From positions 1,489,501 to 1,553,500 of the forward strand of contig NZ_FSQT01000002.1 of NCBI RefSeq assembly GCF_900143515.1: a DNA stretch of 64,000 nucleotides, written 5' to 3'. How positions within the stretch are numbered: position 1 is the first letter of the stretch; the number at the start of each line of letters is the position of its first letter. The translations under genes and the position numbers were made by a program. The notes under the pieces are model-generated. The model was not told the DNA's origin. It worked only from the letters and a program-made list of their open reading frames with translations, and searched no databases. The stretch is from Micromonospora cremea. GTDB taxonomy: Bacteria; Actinomycetota; Actinomycetes; Mycobacteriales; Micromonosporaceae. Positions 42,139-50,196 of the stretch are shown here, in pieces.

Positions 42139-42792
42139 ATGCGCATCGTGATCGCCGACGACGCCGTCCTGCTCCGGGAGGGGCTGGTGCGGCTGCTGAC
42201 CGAGAGCGGGCACCAGGTGGTGGCCGCCGTCGGGGACGGCGACGCGCTGGTCGAGGCGGTGGTGGAGCACCGGCCGGACGTGTCGATCGTCGACGTCCGG
42301 ATGCCCCCGTCGCACACCGACGAGGGGCTGCGGGCGGCGGTGGAGGCCCGCCGGCTGGTGCCGCGTACCCCGATCCTGGTGTTGTCCCAGTACGTCGAGG
42401 TCTCGTACGCCGACGACCTGCTGGCCACCACCGGTGGCGCGGGCGGCGGGATCGGCTACCTGCTCAAGGACCGGGTGGCCGCGATCGACGAGTTCCTGGA
42501 CGCCCTGCGTCGGGTGGCCGCCGGTGGCACCGTGCTCGACCCGGAGGTGGTCGGCCAGCTCTTCGCCCGGCGCCGCCGGGACGACCCGCTGCGCGAGCTG
42601 ACCCCGCGCGAGCGCGAGGTGCTCGCCCTGATGGCCGAGGGACGCTCGAACACCGCCATCGCCCGCGCCCTGGTGGTCAGCGACGGCGCGGTGGAGAAGC
42701 ACGTGCGCAACATCTTCACCAAGCTCACCCTGCCCCCGGACACCGAGCAGCACCGGCGGGTGCTGGCCGTCCTCACCTACCTGCGGAACTGA
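42139..42792 (+). CDS. LuxR/NarL-family response regulator
   Basis: The 217-residue protein has a receiver domain (residues 1-120) with the acidic pair D7-D8 and phospho-acceptor Asp52 in VSIVDVRMPP. A LuxR-type HTH follows (about 150-212), with LTPREREVLALMAEGRSNTA and VSDGAVEKHVRNIFTKL. It lies 58 bp after the kinase gene and is its likely partner. MRIVIADD at ATG 42139 is the family start; a GTG at 42121 is in frame but unlikely. The 3' end overlaps the convergent HAD gene by 20 bp. Targets are unknown. Confidence 0.93.
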   Translation: MRIVIADDAVLLREGLVRLLTESGHQVVAAVGDGDALVEAVVEHRPDVSIVDVRMPPSHTDEGLRAAVEARRLVPRTPILVLSQYVEVSYADDLLATTGGAGGGIGYLLKDRVAAIDEFLDALRRVAAGGTVLDPEVVGQLFARRRRDDPLRELTPREREVLALMAEGRSNTAIARALVVSDGAVEKHVRNIFTKLTLPPDTEQHRRVLAVLTYLRN

Positions 42793-43435
42793 CCTCCCCG
42801 GCCAGGGTCACGGCGTCGGTGAGGGTGTCGGCGACCGGGTGACCGGAGGCGCGCAGCCGGGCCGGGTCGGTGAAGCCGCCGCTGTAGAGCACCGCGCGAC
42901 CACCCACCGCGAGCGCCGCGTCGGCGTCGTCGATCGAGTCGCCGATCAGCACCACCGAGGCGCCGTCCACGCCCAGCTCGGCCAGGTGCCGCTCGAGCGA
43001 CTCGGCCTTGCGGTCGCCGCCGACCGTGGCACGCAGCCCGTCCACCCGGGTGAAGTGGCCGGTCAGCCCGTAGGTGTGCACGGTGGGCACCAGCTCCTCG
43101 TGGAACCACATGGAGAGCAGGCTCTGACTGCCCGGCCAGGCGGCCATCGCGATCCGCGCGTCGGCGGCCAGCTCGCAGGTGGTCAACCCGCTGCGGTACG
43201 CGTCGTGGAAGATCCGGTCCAGCCGGCCGAACTCATCGTCGTCCACGGCCTGGCCGAGCACGTCGGCGTAGTACTCGGCGATCGGCCGACGGAACCGCAC
43301 CCGGTGCTCGTCGGGCGTGACCACCGGCCCGCCCACGCTGGCGAAGGCCACGTTGGTGGCGGCAACCACCAGGCTGAGGTCGTTGAGCAGGGTGCCGTTC
43401 CAGTCCCACACCAGGTGGGTGCGTGCAGGGGTCAT
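42773..43435 (-). CDS. HAD-superfamily hydrolase (phosphoglycolate phosphatase-like)
   Basis: The 220-residue enzyme has the HAD motifs: HLVWDWNGTLLNDL (nucleophile Asp and acid Asp replaced by Asn, as W-N-G), SQSLLSMWFHEELV (motif II), GDRKAESLERHLAELG (motif III Lys) and VVLIGDSIDDADAALAVGG (motif IV). The second motif-I position is Asn instead of Asp (DWNGT), which occurs in some members of this subfamily. The substrate is a small phosphate ester that cannot be named. The ATG at 43435 follows TATGGT by 6 bp, so the mRNA is probably leaderless. Confidence 0.88.
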   Translation of the reverse strand: MTPARTHLVWDWNGTLLNDLSLVVAATNVAFASVGGPVVTPDEHRVRFRRPIAEYYADVLGQAVDDDEFGRLDRIFHDAYRSGLTTCELAADARIAMAAWPGSQSLLSMWFHEELVPTVHTYGLTGHFTRVDGLRATVGGDRKAESLERHLAELGVDGASVVLIGDSIDDADAALAVGGRAVLYSGGFTDPARLRASGHPVADTLTDAVTLAGEVSSAGR

Positions 43436-43455
43436 CAGAGCACCATAGGCACCGC

Positions 43456-43710
43456 TCAGAGCTGCGGCGTGGTCAGGTCCCGCAGCAGCCGTTCCTCCTC
43501 CACCCGCCAGTAGCCGTGCTCCTTGCCGTCGAGCATCACCACCGGCAGCCGGTCCCCGTACTCCCGCTCCAGCCCCTCGTCGCCGGTGACGTCCCACTCG
43601 ACCCACTTGTCGCCGGTGACCGCCACCACCCGGTCGAGCGCCGCCTTGGCGTCGTCGCACAGGTGGCAGCCGGGTCGGGTGATCAGGGCGAGCCGGGCAT
43701 CAGTGGACAT
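43456..43710 (-). CDS. Glutaredoxin-like DUF836 protein
   Basis: The 84-residue thioredoxin-fold protein has the active site TRPGCHLCDDAKAAL (CxxC at residues 15-18) and the cis-Pro segment GDRLPVVMLDGKEHGYWRVE. Such proteins are thiol-disulphide adaptors; the physiological partner is not known. The ATG at 43710 overlaps the 3' end of the acyl-CoA synthetase gene by 11 bp, so it is co-transcribed with it. A similar small gene precedes hemA in the corresponding mycobacterial region, as I recall. Confidence 0.88.
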   Translation of the reverse strand: MSTDARLALITRPGCHLCDDAKAALDRVVAVTGDKWVEWDVTGDEGLEREYGDRLPVVMLDGKEHGYWRVEEERLLRDLTTPQL

Positions 43711-45334
43711 CGGTTACCTCCGTGCGGGTGTCGGCGTTCGCCGGCGGGTCGGCCGGCGTCGCCGACCGGAGCTGGGTCTTGCGTACCTTGCCGATCGCCG
43801 AGTGCGGCAGGGCGTCGACGAACTCGACCACGGACGGGCACTTGAACCGGGCCAGGTTCCGCGCGCAGTGGGCGAGCAGTTCCTCGCCGGTCACCTGCCG
43901 CCCCGGCGCGGGCACAACGTACGCCCGGACAGTCTCGCCGGTCCGCGGATGCGGCACACCCAGTACCGCCGACTCGGCCACCCCGGGATGCCCGGCGAGC
44001 ACCAGCTCCACCTCGTGCGGATAGACGTTGAACCCGTTGACCAGGATCAGCTCGCCGAGCCGGTCGACCAGGAAGAGGTCGCCGTCCTCGTCGGCGTACG
44101 CGACGTCGCCGGTCCCCCACCAGCCGTCGGCGTCTGGGCCGCCCCGGCCGTCCGGCCAGTAGCCGGTGAAGAGGTTGGGGCCGCCCACCACGATCTGCCC
44201 CGGGTCGGTGCCCGGCGCCACGTCGGAGATGTCCAGCTCATCCGGGTCCTCGTCGGGGACGGCCAGGCCGTCGCGCCAGAGATCCACGCCGTCCGCGCCG
44301 ACCAGGCGCAGCCGCACACCGGGCAGCGGCCGACCGATCGAGCCGGTCTTGGCCACCCCGCCGACCAGGGTGGAGGTGAGCACCGGCGCGGTCTCGGTGA
44401 GGCCGTACCCGACGTGCACCGGATGACCGGTGGCCTCGGTGAAGCGCGCCGCGACCGCCGGCTCCAGCGGCGCCGCGCCGCAGACCGCCACCCGGACGGA
44501 GGCGGTCGCCGCGCGGACCTCCGCCGCGCCGGCCCAGGCCAGGAACATCGACGGTACGCCGACCAGCACGCTCACCCGGTGCCGGGCGATCTCGTCGAGC
44601 CCCGCCGTGGGCCCCAGCTCGTCGAGCAGCACGCCGGTCGCGCCATGGTGGACGACCGCGCCGAGCCCCGAGTTGAGCCCGTACGCGTGGAACAGCGGCA
44701 GGGCCAGGAGCACGGTGTCCCCCGGACCGACCACCGGCGGCTCGATCCGGTCAACCTGCTCGTGGTTCGCCAGCAGCGCGCGGTGCGAGAGCATCGCACC
44801 CTTGGGCCGGCCCTCGGTCCCGGAGGTGTAGAGCAGTACGGCCAGGTCGGCGCCGCCCCGGTGCGGGCGTGCCGGCGGCTCCGGTGCGTCGACGGCCGAC
44901 CGTGGCGGGGTGCCGTGCACGGCGGTGAGCGCGGGCAGCTCGGCGGCCACCTCGGCGACCAGGCCCCGGACCCGCTCGGTGCCGATCAGCACCGAAGCGC
45001 CGGAGTCGGCCAGCACGTGCCGCAGCTCCGGGGCGGTGAAGCCGGGGTTGACCGGCACCGCGACCAGCCCGGCGCGCAGGGCACCGAGCCAGCTGACCAC
45101 GAAGTCGAGAGTATTGGGCAGCGCGATCGCGACACGTGGCGGCGTACCGCCCGGGTCGGTGGGCGGCGCCGTGGCGGTCAGCGCGTACGCGGTGGAGTCC
45201 ACCGCGGCGTCCAGTTCGGACCAGCTGAGTGTCCGGTCGCGCCAGTGCAGCGCGGCCCGGTCGCCGTGGTCGAGAGCCGCCCGGTGGACCCGGTCGGCGA
45301 GGTTCGGCGCGGGGTTTGCCGATGCGTCCTGCAC
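43700..45334 (-). CDS. AMP-binding acyl-CoA synthetase/ligase
   Basis: The 544-residue enzyme belongs to the ANL family and activates a carboxylate with ATP to an acyl-adenylate, usually then a CoA thioester. The P-loop motif is AVLLYTSGTEGRPKGAMLSH (A3), followed by GYGLTETAPVLT (A5), WWGTGDVAYADEDGDLFLVD (A7) and GKVRKTQL (A10 lysine). The GFNVYPHEVE hinge is present. It resembles long-chain or fatty acyl-CoA synthetases, but the chain length is unknown. Starts are uncertain: GTG 45334 lies 8 bp after a -10-like CAGACT, and GTG 45352 is also in frame. The stop region overlaps the glutaredoxin-like gene. Confidence 0.85.
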   Translation of the reverse strand: MQDASANPAPNLADRVHRAALDHGDRAALHWRDRTLSWSELDAAVDSTAYALTATAPPTDPGGTPPRVAIALPNTLDFVVSWLGALRAGLVAVPVNPGFTAPELRHVLADSGASVLIGTERVRGLVAEVAAELPALTAVHGTPPRSAVDAPEPPARPHRGGADLAVLLYTSGTEGRPKGAMLSHRALLANHEQVDRIEPPVVGPGDTVLLALPLFHAYGLNSGLGAVVHHGATGVLLDELGPTAGLDEIARHRVSVLVGVPSMFLAWAGAAEVRAATASVRVAVCGAAPLEPAVAARFTEATGHPVHVGYGLTETAPVLTSTLVGGVAKTGSIGRPLPGVRLRLVGADGVDLWRDGLAVPDEDPDELDISDVAPGTDPGQIVVGGPNLFTGYWPDGRGGPDADGWWGTGDVAYADEDGDLFLVDRLGELILVNGFNVYPHEVELVLAGHPGVAESAVLGVPHPRTGETVRAYVVPAPGRQVTGEELLAHCARNLARFKCPSVVEFVDALPHSAIGKVRKTQLRSATPADPPANADTRTEVTDVH

Positions 45335-45756
45335 GGTGATCGAGTCTGGCACAGCGGGCGGCGCCAGGCCACGCCCGACGGCCGGACCGCGGTGCCGCGG
45401 AAGTCCCGCCGGCGGGACCGGCCACTGCGCCACCGGCGATCCGATCAGGTCCTGTCGATGGGACGGGCGACGCCATCCGCCGACGATTTGGCCGGGCTCC
45501 GCCGACCACCCGACGGGACGGGTCAACCAAACGGGCAATCCACCCCCGACCAGGGGATCCATCCTGGATCACCGCGCCGCTCCAAAGTCAATCGCACACG
45601 ACGGACAACCGGTCCGCCGACGGTGCGATGGAGCGGGAAATACTTCCGCCCTGTGTAACGGACTTGCCACGCGCGGGTGACGTTGGCCCTATCATCACTC
45701 GGGTCGGCTCACCCCATTTGCCGTGAGTCGACACCCCTCAGCCCGAGGAGGCCCCC
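45335..45756. other. Long upstream region of the bldN operon
   Basis: This 420-bp region between divergent genes holds no gene that I can support. It includes a TATCAT (45689-45694) that could be a -10 for the bldN transcript, preceded by TTGCCA at a long spacing. The last 14 bp contain GAGGAGG, the ribosome binding site of the small ORF at 45757. Long regulated leaders are usual for developmental sigma genes. Confidence 0.5.
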
Positions 45757-45912
45757 GTGCCTGTGAGCGCATTGGACCAGCACCTCAAGGGGAACTGCCG
45801 CCCGTCGGCACACCCCGGAACCGTTCTGCCCGACCGGAAGCCCGGTCGGTCCGCACCGACGACCCGCAAGCCGGCCCGCCCGGCGACCGACGGGACGGGG
45901 GCGACGCGGTGA
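45757..45912 (+). CDS. Small leader ORF upstream of and overlapping bldN
   Basis: A GTG at 45757 stands 5 bp after the near-perfect ribosome binding site GAGGAGG (45745-45751), the best such site in this region. The 51-residue frame (starting VPVSALDQHLKGNCRPSA in literal codons) ends in TGA that overlaps the GTG start of the sigma factor (GTGA, 45909-45912). The product is basic and Pro/Thr/Arg-rich, with one cysteine and no signal peptide. It looks like a translated leader coupled to bldN. Whether the peptide itself has a job is unknown. A competing view is that the sigma factor starts further upstream (GTG 45723) in its own frame. Confidence 0.5.
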   Translation: MPVSALDQHLKGNCRPSAHPGTVLPDRKPGRSAPTTRKPARPATDGTGATR

Positions 45913-46859
45913 CCACGTTCGGTTACGCGGAACGCCCGGTCGGCCTGACCAGCCAGACGGCTCGGGCCCAGGTCAACGAACGGCCGGCGGCCCGCGCTCC
46001 GCTGGACGAACCGCACGGCACCGCCCTGCGGGGCGACGGCACGGCGAAACGGATTCGCAACCGGCCACACCACAACGAGCCCCCACCACGACCGGCGGTG
46101 CCCGGCGGCAACGCGAAGCCGGCCGGCGGCCGGGTCGCCGTCCCGGCCCGACCGACCATGCCGGCCCAGGGCCGACGGGTCAGCGACACACCGGCGGCGA
46201 CCACCGATCCGTCCGCGGGCGAGACGGCGGTGATCCCGGCGGTGCCGGCCACCACCACCCCGACCGGCTTTCCGAGCCGACCGGACCCGTCCGACCCGGC
46301 CACCGAGGTCTGGACGCTAATCGAGCGGGCCCAGGCCGGCGAGTCCGAGGCGTTCGGCCTGATCTACGACCGGTACGTGGACACCGTTTTCCGGTTCGTC
46401 TACTTCCGGGTCGGCAACCGCCAGCTCGCCGAGGACCTCACCTCGGACACCTTCCTCCGCGCGCTCAAGAGGATCAGCAGCTTCACCTGGCAGGGCCGCG
46501 ACCTCGGCGCCTGGCTGGTGACCATCGCCCGCAACCTGGTCGCGGACCACTTCAAGTCCGGCCGGTACCGGCTGGAGGTCACCACCGGCGACGTGCTCGA
46601 CGCCGACCGGGAGGACCGGGGCCCGGAGGGCAGCCCGGAGGCTGCGGTGGTCGAGCACATCACCAACGTCGCCCTGCTCACCGCCGTGAAGCAGCTCAAT
46701 CCGGAGCAGCAGGAGTGCATCGTGCTCCGCTTCCTCCAGGGCTTCTCGGTCGCCGAGACGGCCCGGGCGATGGGCAAGAACGAGGGCGCCATCAAGGCCC
46801 TTCAGTACCGGGCGGTCCGCGCGCTGGCCCGGCTCCTGCCCGACGGCTTCCAGCCGTAG
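45909..46859 (+). CDS. bldN: BldN-type ECF sigma factor
   Basis: The 316-residue protein has a disordered, Pro/Ala-rich N-terminal extension of about 125 residues. An ECF sigma factor follows: region 2 with LIERAQAGESEAFGLIYDRY and SSFTWQGRDLGAWLVTIARN, and region 4 with NPEQQECIVLRFLQGFSVAE and MGKNEGAIKALQYRAVRAL. These blocks match Streptomyces BldN closely as I recall it, including the long N-terminal pro-extension that is removed there. BldN directs aerial-hyphae surface-protein genes and needs its anti-sigma RsbN, encoded next. I chose GTG 45909, preceded by GACGGGGGCG and overlapping the leader ORF; GTG 45723 in the same frame would add 62 residues. Confidence 0.88.
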   Translation: MTTFGYAERPVGLTSQTARAQVNERPAARAPLDEPHGTALRGDGTAKRIRNRPHHNEPPPRPAVPGGNAKPAGGRVAVPARPTMPAQGRRVSDTPAATTDPSAGETAVIPAVPATTTPTGFPSRPDPSDPATEVWTLIERAQAGESEAFGLIYDRYVDTVFRFVYFRVGNRQLAEDLTSDTFLRALKRISSFTWQGRDLGAWLVTIARNLVADHFKSGRYRLEVTTGDVLDADREDRGPEGSPEAAVVEHITNVALLTAVKQLNPEQQECIVLRFLQGFSVAETARAMGKNEGAIKALQYRAVRALARLLPDGFQP

Positions 46860-46962
46860 TTTCTTTCGGCGGGACCGATGGACGTCGATCGGCGTCCGGG
46901 CAGCTCAGTCGGTCCCGCTTGGTGACGACGATCACTTTCTGTGATTTCCGGCCCGCGGGGCC

Positions 46963-46991
46963 CGTAACCCGTGCCCGGTCTACGGCGTTTC
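46963..46991 (+). promoter_or_regulatory. Candidate BldN-dependent promoter of rsbN
   Basis: CGTAAC (46963-46968), a 17-bp spacer and CGTTTC (46986-46991) resemble the BldN consensus as I remember it (CGTAAC, about 16 bp, CGTTGA), with a perfect -35 and two mismatches in the -10. It lies in the 288-bp gap between bldN and rsbN. The leader to the rsbN GTG would be about 150 nt. The rest of the gap shows no gene. Confidence 0.45.
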
Positions 46992-47147
46992 TCCGGGTGC
47001 GACCGGTGGTTGCCCCGGCAGGCCCGGGTCACCGAGGTCCGACCGGCATGCCGGACGGGGCCTCACCTCCGTGGTGTCACACTGCCGCCCGGTCGCTGGC
47101 AACGACGGCGGCCGACCGGCCGTGACCAGCGAGAGGAGGTGCCTGCG

Positions 47148-48026
47148 GTGGACAACATCCTCTTCTCCCGCCGGCGCGCCGAGCGCTTCGCGCAGCTTCT
47201 CGACGAGGCCAACGGTGGCCGGCGGCACCACGTCCGGTCCCGGGCGGATGGCCAGCTCGCGCCGCTCGTCGCAGTGGGCCAGCGGCTCAGCGTCGATCCA
47301 CCGGCGGTCGAGGTCGACCCCGACTTCCGCACCGGCCTGCGGGCGATGCTGCTCGCCACCGCCGTGCGGGAAGGGCTGGGCACCACCCCGCCGGCCGGCG
47401 AACCGGCCACCGCGCGTCCCACCGCCACCACCCGCGGTTCGCTGCTCCCGGCGGTCACCGCCCGCCGGGCCCGCGCCCGGGGCGCGATCCTGATCGGCAT
47501 CGCGGCCGGCGCCATCGCCGTCTCCGGCATCTCCGCCGCCAGCGAGAACGCGGTCCCCGGCGACGCGCTGTACGGCATGAAGCGCTCGACCGAGCGGGCC
47601 CAGCTCGCCCTGGCCAGCTCGGACATCAGCCGCGGGCAGCTCTTCCTGGACTTCGCCCGGACCCGGCTCGGCGAGGCCGCCGAGCTGCGCGGTGACCGGA
47701 TCGGTTACAGCGCCGTCCTCGACGACATGGACGCCGACACCCGGCAGGGTGTCCGCCTGCTCACCGCCGCCGCCGTACAGCGGGCCGAGCCGGCCAGCCT
47801 GGACACCGTCAACACCTTCGTCGCCGGTCAAAGCCGAGCGGTGGGCAACCTGCTCGACGGGGCAACCCGGGCCGATCGGGAGCGGACCCGGCGTTCGCTG
47901 GTGCTGCTGGACAGCATCCGGGAGCGCTCGGACGCGCTGCGCGCGGCGATCGCCTGCGGCCTGCCGGCGCCGGCGGCCAGCGACGCCCTCGGCCCCGCCC
48001 CGTCCGCCTGCCCCGGCACCCGCTGA
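47148..48026 (+). CDS. rsbN: RsbN-type anti-sigma factor (DUF5667 protein)
   Basis: The 292-residue protein has an N-terminal anti-sigma part (about residues 1-100, RRRAERFAQLLDEANGGRRH), one transmembrane helix (GAILIGIAAGAIAVSGISAA, about residues 110-130) and an extracytoplasmic DUF5667 domain. That domain has PGDALYGMKRSTERAQLALA and then DFARTRLGEAAELRG. This is the build of Streptomyces RsbN, which holds BldN at the membrane. GTG 47148 follows GAGAGGAGG by 8 bp, a strong site. The position directly after bldN supports the pairing. A BldN-like promoter upstream suggests negative feedback. Confidence 0.85.
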   Translation: MDNILFSRRRAERFAQLLDEANGGRRHHVRSRADGQLAPLVAVGQRLSVDPPAVEVDPDFRTGLRAMLLATAVREGLGTTPPAGEPATARPTATTRGSLLPAVTARRARARGAILIGIAAGAIAVSGISAASENAVPGDALYGMKRSTERAQLALASSDISRGQLFLDFARTRLGEAAELRGDRIGYSAVLDDMDADTRQGVRLLTAAAVQRAEPASLDTVNTFVAGQSRAVGNLLDGATRADRERTRRSLVLLDSIRERSDALRAAIACGLPAPAASDALGPAPSACPGTR

Positions 48027-48031
48027 CCCGT

Positions 48032-48053
48032 CCGGGGCGGCCAGCCGCCCCGG
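48032..48053 (+). terminator. Hairpin after rsbN
   Basis: CCGGGGCGGC-CA-GCCGCCCCGG forms a perfect GC stem 6 bp after the rsbN stop. No U-tract follows. It probably ends the bldN-rsbN transcript. Confidence 0.55.
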
Positions 48054-48176
48054 CCACTCCCATACCGCAGGTACGGCCGGTCGCGCCACAGTTCGCTGTC
48101 TGCCCGGCCGGTCGACCATGCTCTCCGGCTACCCTCGCTGGAGGCATCCGTCGCACCTGGCGAGGAAGGGAGACGC

Positions 48177-49046
48177 GTGGCGCGCAGCCGCAAGGTGACG
48201 GTCAGCACCGACACCCATGGTCACACCGCCGGCTGGACGGAGACCGAGCTGGCGCCGGCGACCGCGCCGGACCCGACCGCAGCGGCCTTCTTCGACGTGG
48301 ACAACACGATGATGCAGGGCGCGTCGATCTACTGGTTCGCCCGCGGCCTCGCCGCCCGGAACTACTTCACCTCCGCCGACCTGGCCCGGTTCGCCTGGCG
48401 GCAGCTCCGGTTCCGGTTGCTCGCCCGCGAACACGCCGGTGACATGTCCCAGGCCAAGGAGGCCGCGCTGGCCTTCGTCGAGGGCTGGCGGGTGGATGAC
48501 GTGGAACGCCTCACAGAGGAGATCTTCGACGAGCTGATGGCGCCCCGGATCTGGTCCGGCACGCACCAGCTCGCCCAGCGCCACCTCGACGCCGGCCAGC
48601 GGGTCTGGCTGGTCAGCGCCGCCCCCGTGGAGATCGGTCGGGTGATCGCCACCCGGCTCGGCCTGACCGGCGCCATCGGCACCGTGGCCGAGGTGGTGGA
48701 CGGGGCGTACACCGGGCGGCTGGTGGGCGACCTGATGCACGGGCCGGCGAAGGCCGAGGCGGTCACCCAGCTCGCCGCCGTGGAGCGGCTGGACCTGGCC
48801 CGCTGCGCCGCCTATAGCGACTCGGCCAACGACCTGCCGCTGCTCTCCGCGGTGGGGCGGGCGGTAGCGGTCAATCCGGACGGCACCCTGCTGCGGCAGG
48901 CCCGGCAGCGCGGCTGGGAGGTGCGGGACTTCCGTACCGGCCGGCGAGCCGTCAAGATCGCCGTACCGTCGACCGCGGCGGCCGGGCTGGTCGCCGGCGC
49001 CGTCACCGCCGGCCTGGCGTTGCAGCGCCGCCGCCGCAGCGGCTGA
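48177..49046 (+). CDS. HAD-IB family phosphatase (SerB-like)
   Basis: The 289-residue protein has HAD motif I AAFFDVDNTMMQGASIYWFA (about residues 37-56), motif II VWLVSAAPVEIGRVIATRLG, motif III with GPAKAEAV and motif IV AAYSDSANDLPLLSAVGRAV. It belongs to the HAD-IB (phosphoserine phosphatase-related) group; the motif-I second acidic residue is Asp then Asn (DVDNT), normal for this group. The last 35 residues contain a hydrophobic stretch (GLVAGAVTAGLAL) and a basic tail, so it may attach to the membrane. The GTG at 48177 follows AAGGGAG. The physiological substrate is unknown. It is convergent with the acyltransferase gene. Confidence 0.88.
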   Translation: MARSRKVTVSTDTHGHTAGWTETELAPATAPDPTAAAFFDVDNTMMQGASIYWFARGLAARNYFTSADLARFAWRQLRFRLLAREHAGDMSQAKEAALAFVEGWRVDDVERLTEEIFDELMAPRIWSGTHQLAQRHLDAGQRVWLVSAAPVEIGRVIATRLGLTGAIGTVAEVVDGAYTGRLVGDLMHGPAKAEAVTQLAAVERLDLARCAAYSDSANDLPLLSAVGRAVAVNPDGTLLRQARQRGWEVRDFRTGRRAVKIAVPSTAAAGLVAGAVTAGLALQRRRRSG

Positions 49047-49077
49047 CCGGCGGGCTCAGGGACTGTCGGGCGGTCCG

Positions 49078-50196
49078 TCAGGGGCCGAACGGGTCCGGCC
49101 GCCGCTCCAGCAGCGTGTGCAGGGTCTGCTGGATGGTCTCCCGCACCTGGTCGGCGAGGTTGAAGACCACCAGCGGGTCGTCCGCCGAGTCGGTCAGGTG
49201 CGCGGTCGGGATCGGTGGGCAGAACTGGATCAGCCACTTGCTGGGCAGCGGCACCATGCCCAGCGGCCCGAGCCACGGGAAGGTCGGCGTGACCGGGAAG
49301 TACGGCAGCTTGAGAAGCCGCGCGAGGGGCTTGATGTCGGCGAGCATCGGATAGATCTCCTCGCCACCGACGATGGCGACCGGCACGATCGGGGTGCCGG
49401 TGCGCAGCGCCGCCGAGACGAAGCCGCCCCGGCCGAACCGTTGCAGCTTGTACCGGTCGGCGTAGAGCTTGCCGATGCCCTTGAAGCCCTCGGGGAAGAC
49501 GCCGACCAGATCGCCGCCGCGGAGCAGCCGCTCGGCGTCCGGGTTGCAGGCCACCGTGCCACCGGTCTTACGGGCGATCTCCGACACCACCGGCATACGG
49601 AAGACCAGGTCCGCACCGAGCAGGCGCAGGTAGCGATGAGCGGGGTGCTTGTCGTGCAGCGCCGCCGAGAGGATCAACGCGTCCAGCGCCACCGTGCCCG
49701 AGTGGTTGCCGACCACCAGGGCGGGCCCGTCGACGGGCACGTGCTCCACCCCGCTCACCTCGGTGCGGAACCAGTCCCGGTAGAGCAGCCGCAGCAGCGG
49801 GTGGAAGATCGCGTCGGTCAGCTCCGGGTCGAAGCCGAACTCGTCGACCTCGTAGTCGCCGGAGAGCCGCCGGCGCAGGAACGCGAGGCCGTTCGCGACC
49901 TTCCGGTCCCAGTGGTCACCCGGCCGATCCCGAACGGCCGGCTCGCTGCCGCCCGGCTCGCCGCCGGTGGCCGGGCCGCCGGTGGCCGGCCCGTCGGTGG
50001 CCGGGCCGCCCATGTCGGCCGGCTCGTCGGTGGCCGCGGTGTCGACCTCGTCGGCCGGCGCCGGGGTCGGCGCGACCCGGGCCGTCGGTCGGTGTCCGTT
50101 GTGCCGCGCCGGCTCCGCGGCCGGTCCGGTCGGCCCGTGCGGTACGTCGAAGCGCCCGATGCCCGCTGGGTCACGCCCCTCCCCCGACCCGGTCAC
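49078..50196 (-). CDS. Lysophospholipid acyltransferase family protein
   Basis: The 372-residue protein starts with a disordered 95-residue region rich in Ala/Gly/Pro with 'GGPATDGPATGG' repeats. A PlsC-like acyltransferase domain follows (about 130-350), with LVVGNHSGTVALDALILS (the His and Asp of the catalytic motif), LVGVFPEGFKGIGKLYADRY (PEG motif) and GTPIVPVAIVGGEE. It would acylate lysophosphatidate or a related glycolipid at the membrane. No clear transmembrane helix is seen beyond amphipathic stretches. The GTG at 50196 overlaps the stop of the epimerase gene, so the two are coupled. Confidence 0.87.
   Translation of the reverse strand: MTGSGEGRDPAGIGRFDVPHGPTGPAAEPARHNGHRPTARVAPTPAPADEVDTAATDEPADMGGPATDGPATGGPATGGEPGGSEPAVRDRPGDHWDRKVANGLAFLRRRLSGDYEVDEFGFDPELTDAIFHPLLRLLYRDWFRTEVSGVEHVPVDGPALVVGNHSGTVALDALILSAALHDKHPAHRYLRLLGADLVFRMPVVSEIARKTGGTVACNPDAERLLRGGDLVGVFPEGFKGIGKLYADRYKLQRFGRGGFVSAALRTGTPIVPVAIVGGEEIYPMLADIKPLARLLKLPYFPVTPTFPWLGPLGMVPLPSKWLIQFCPPIPTAHLTDSADDPLVVFNLADQVRETIQQTLHTLLERRPDPFGP

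Noticed and set aside
46860..47147. A small gene between bldN and rsbN
   Set aside because: Short frames exist but none has a ribosome site or recognisable composition; the frame reaching rsbN from 46971 is upstream of the strong GAGAGGAGG start.
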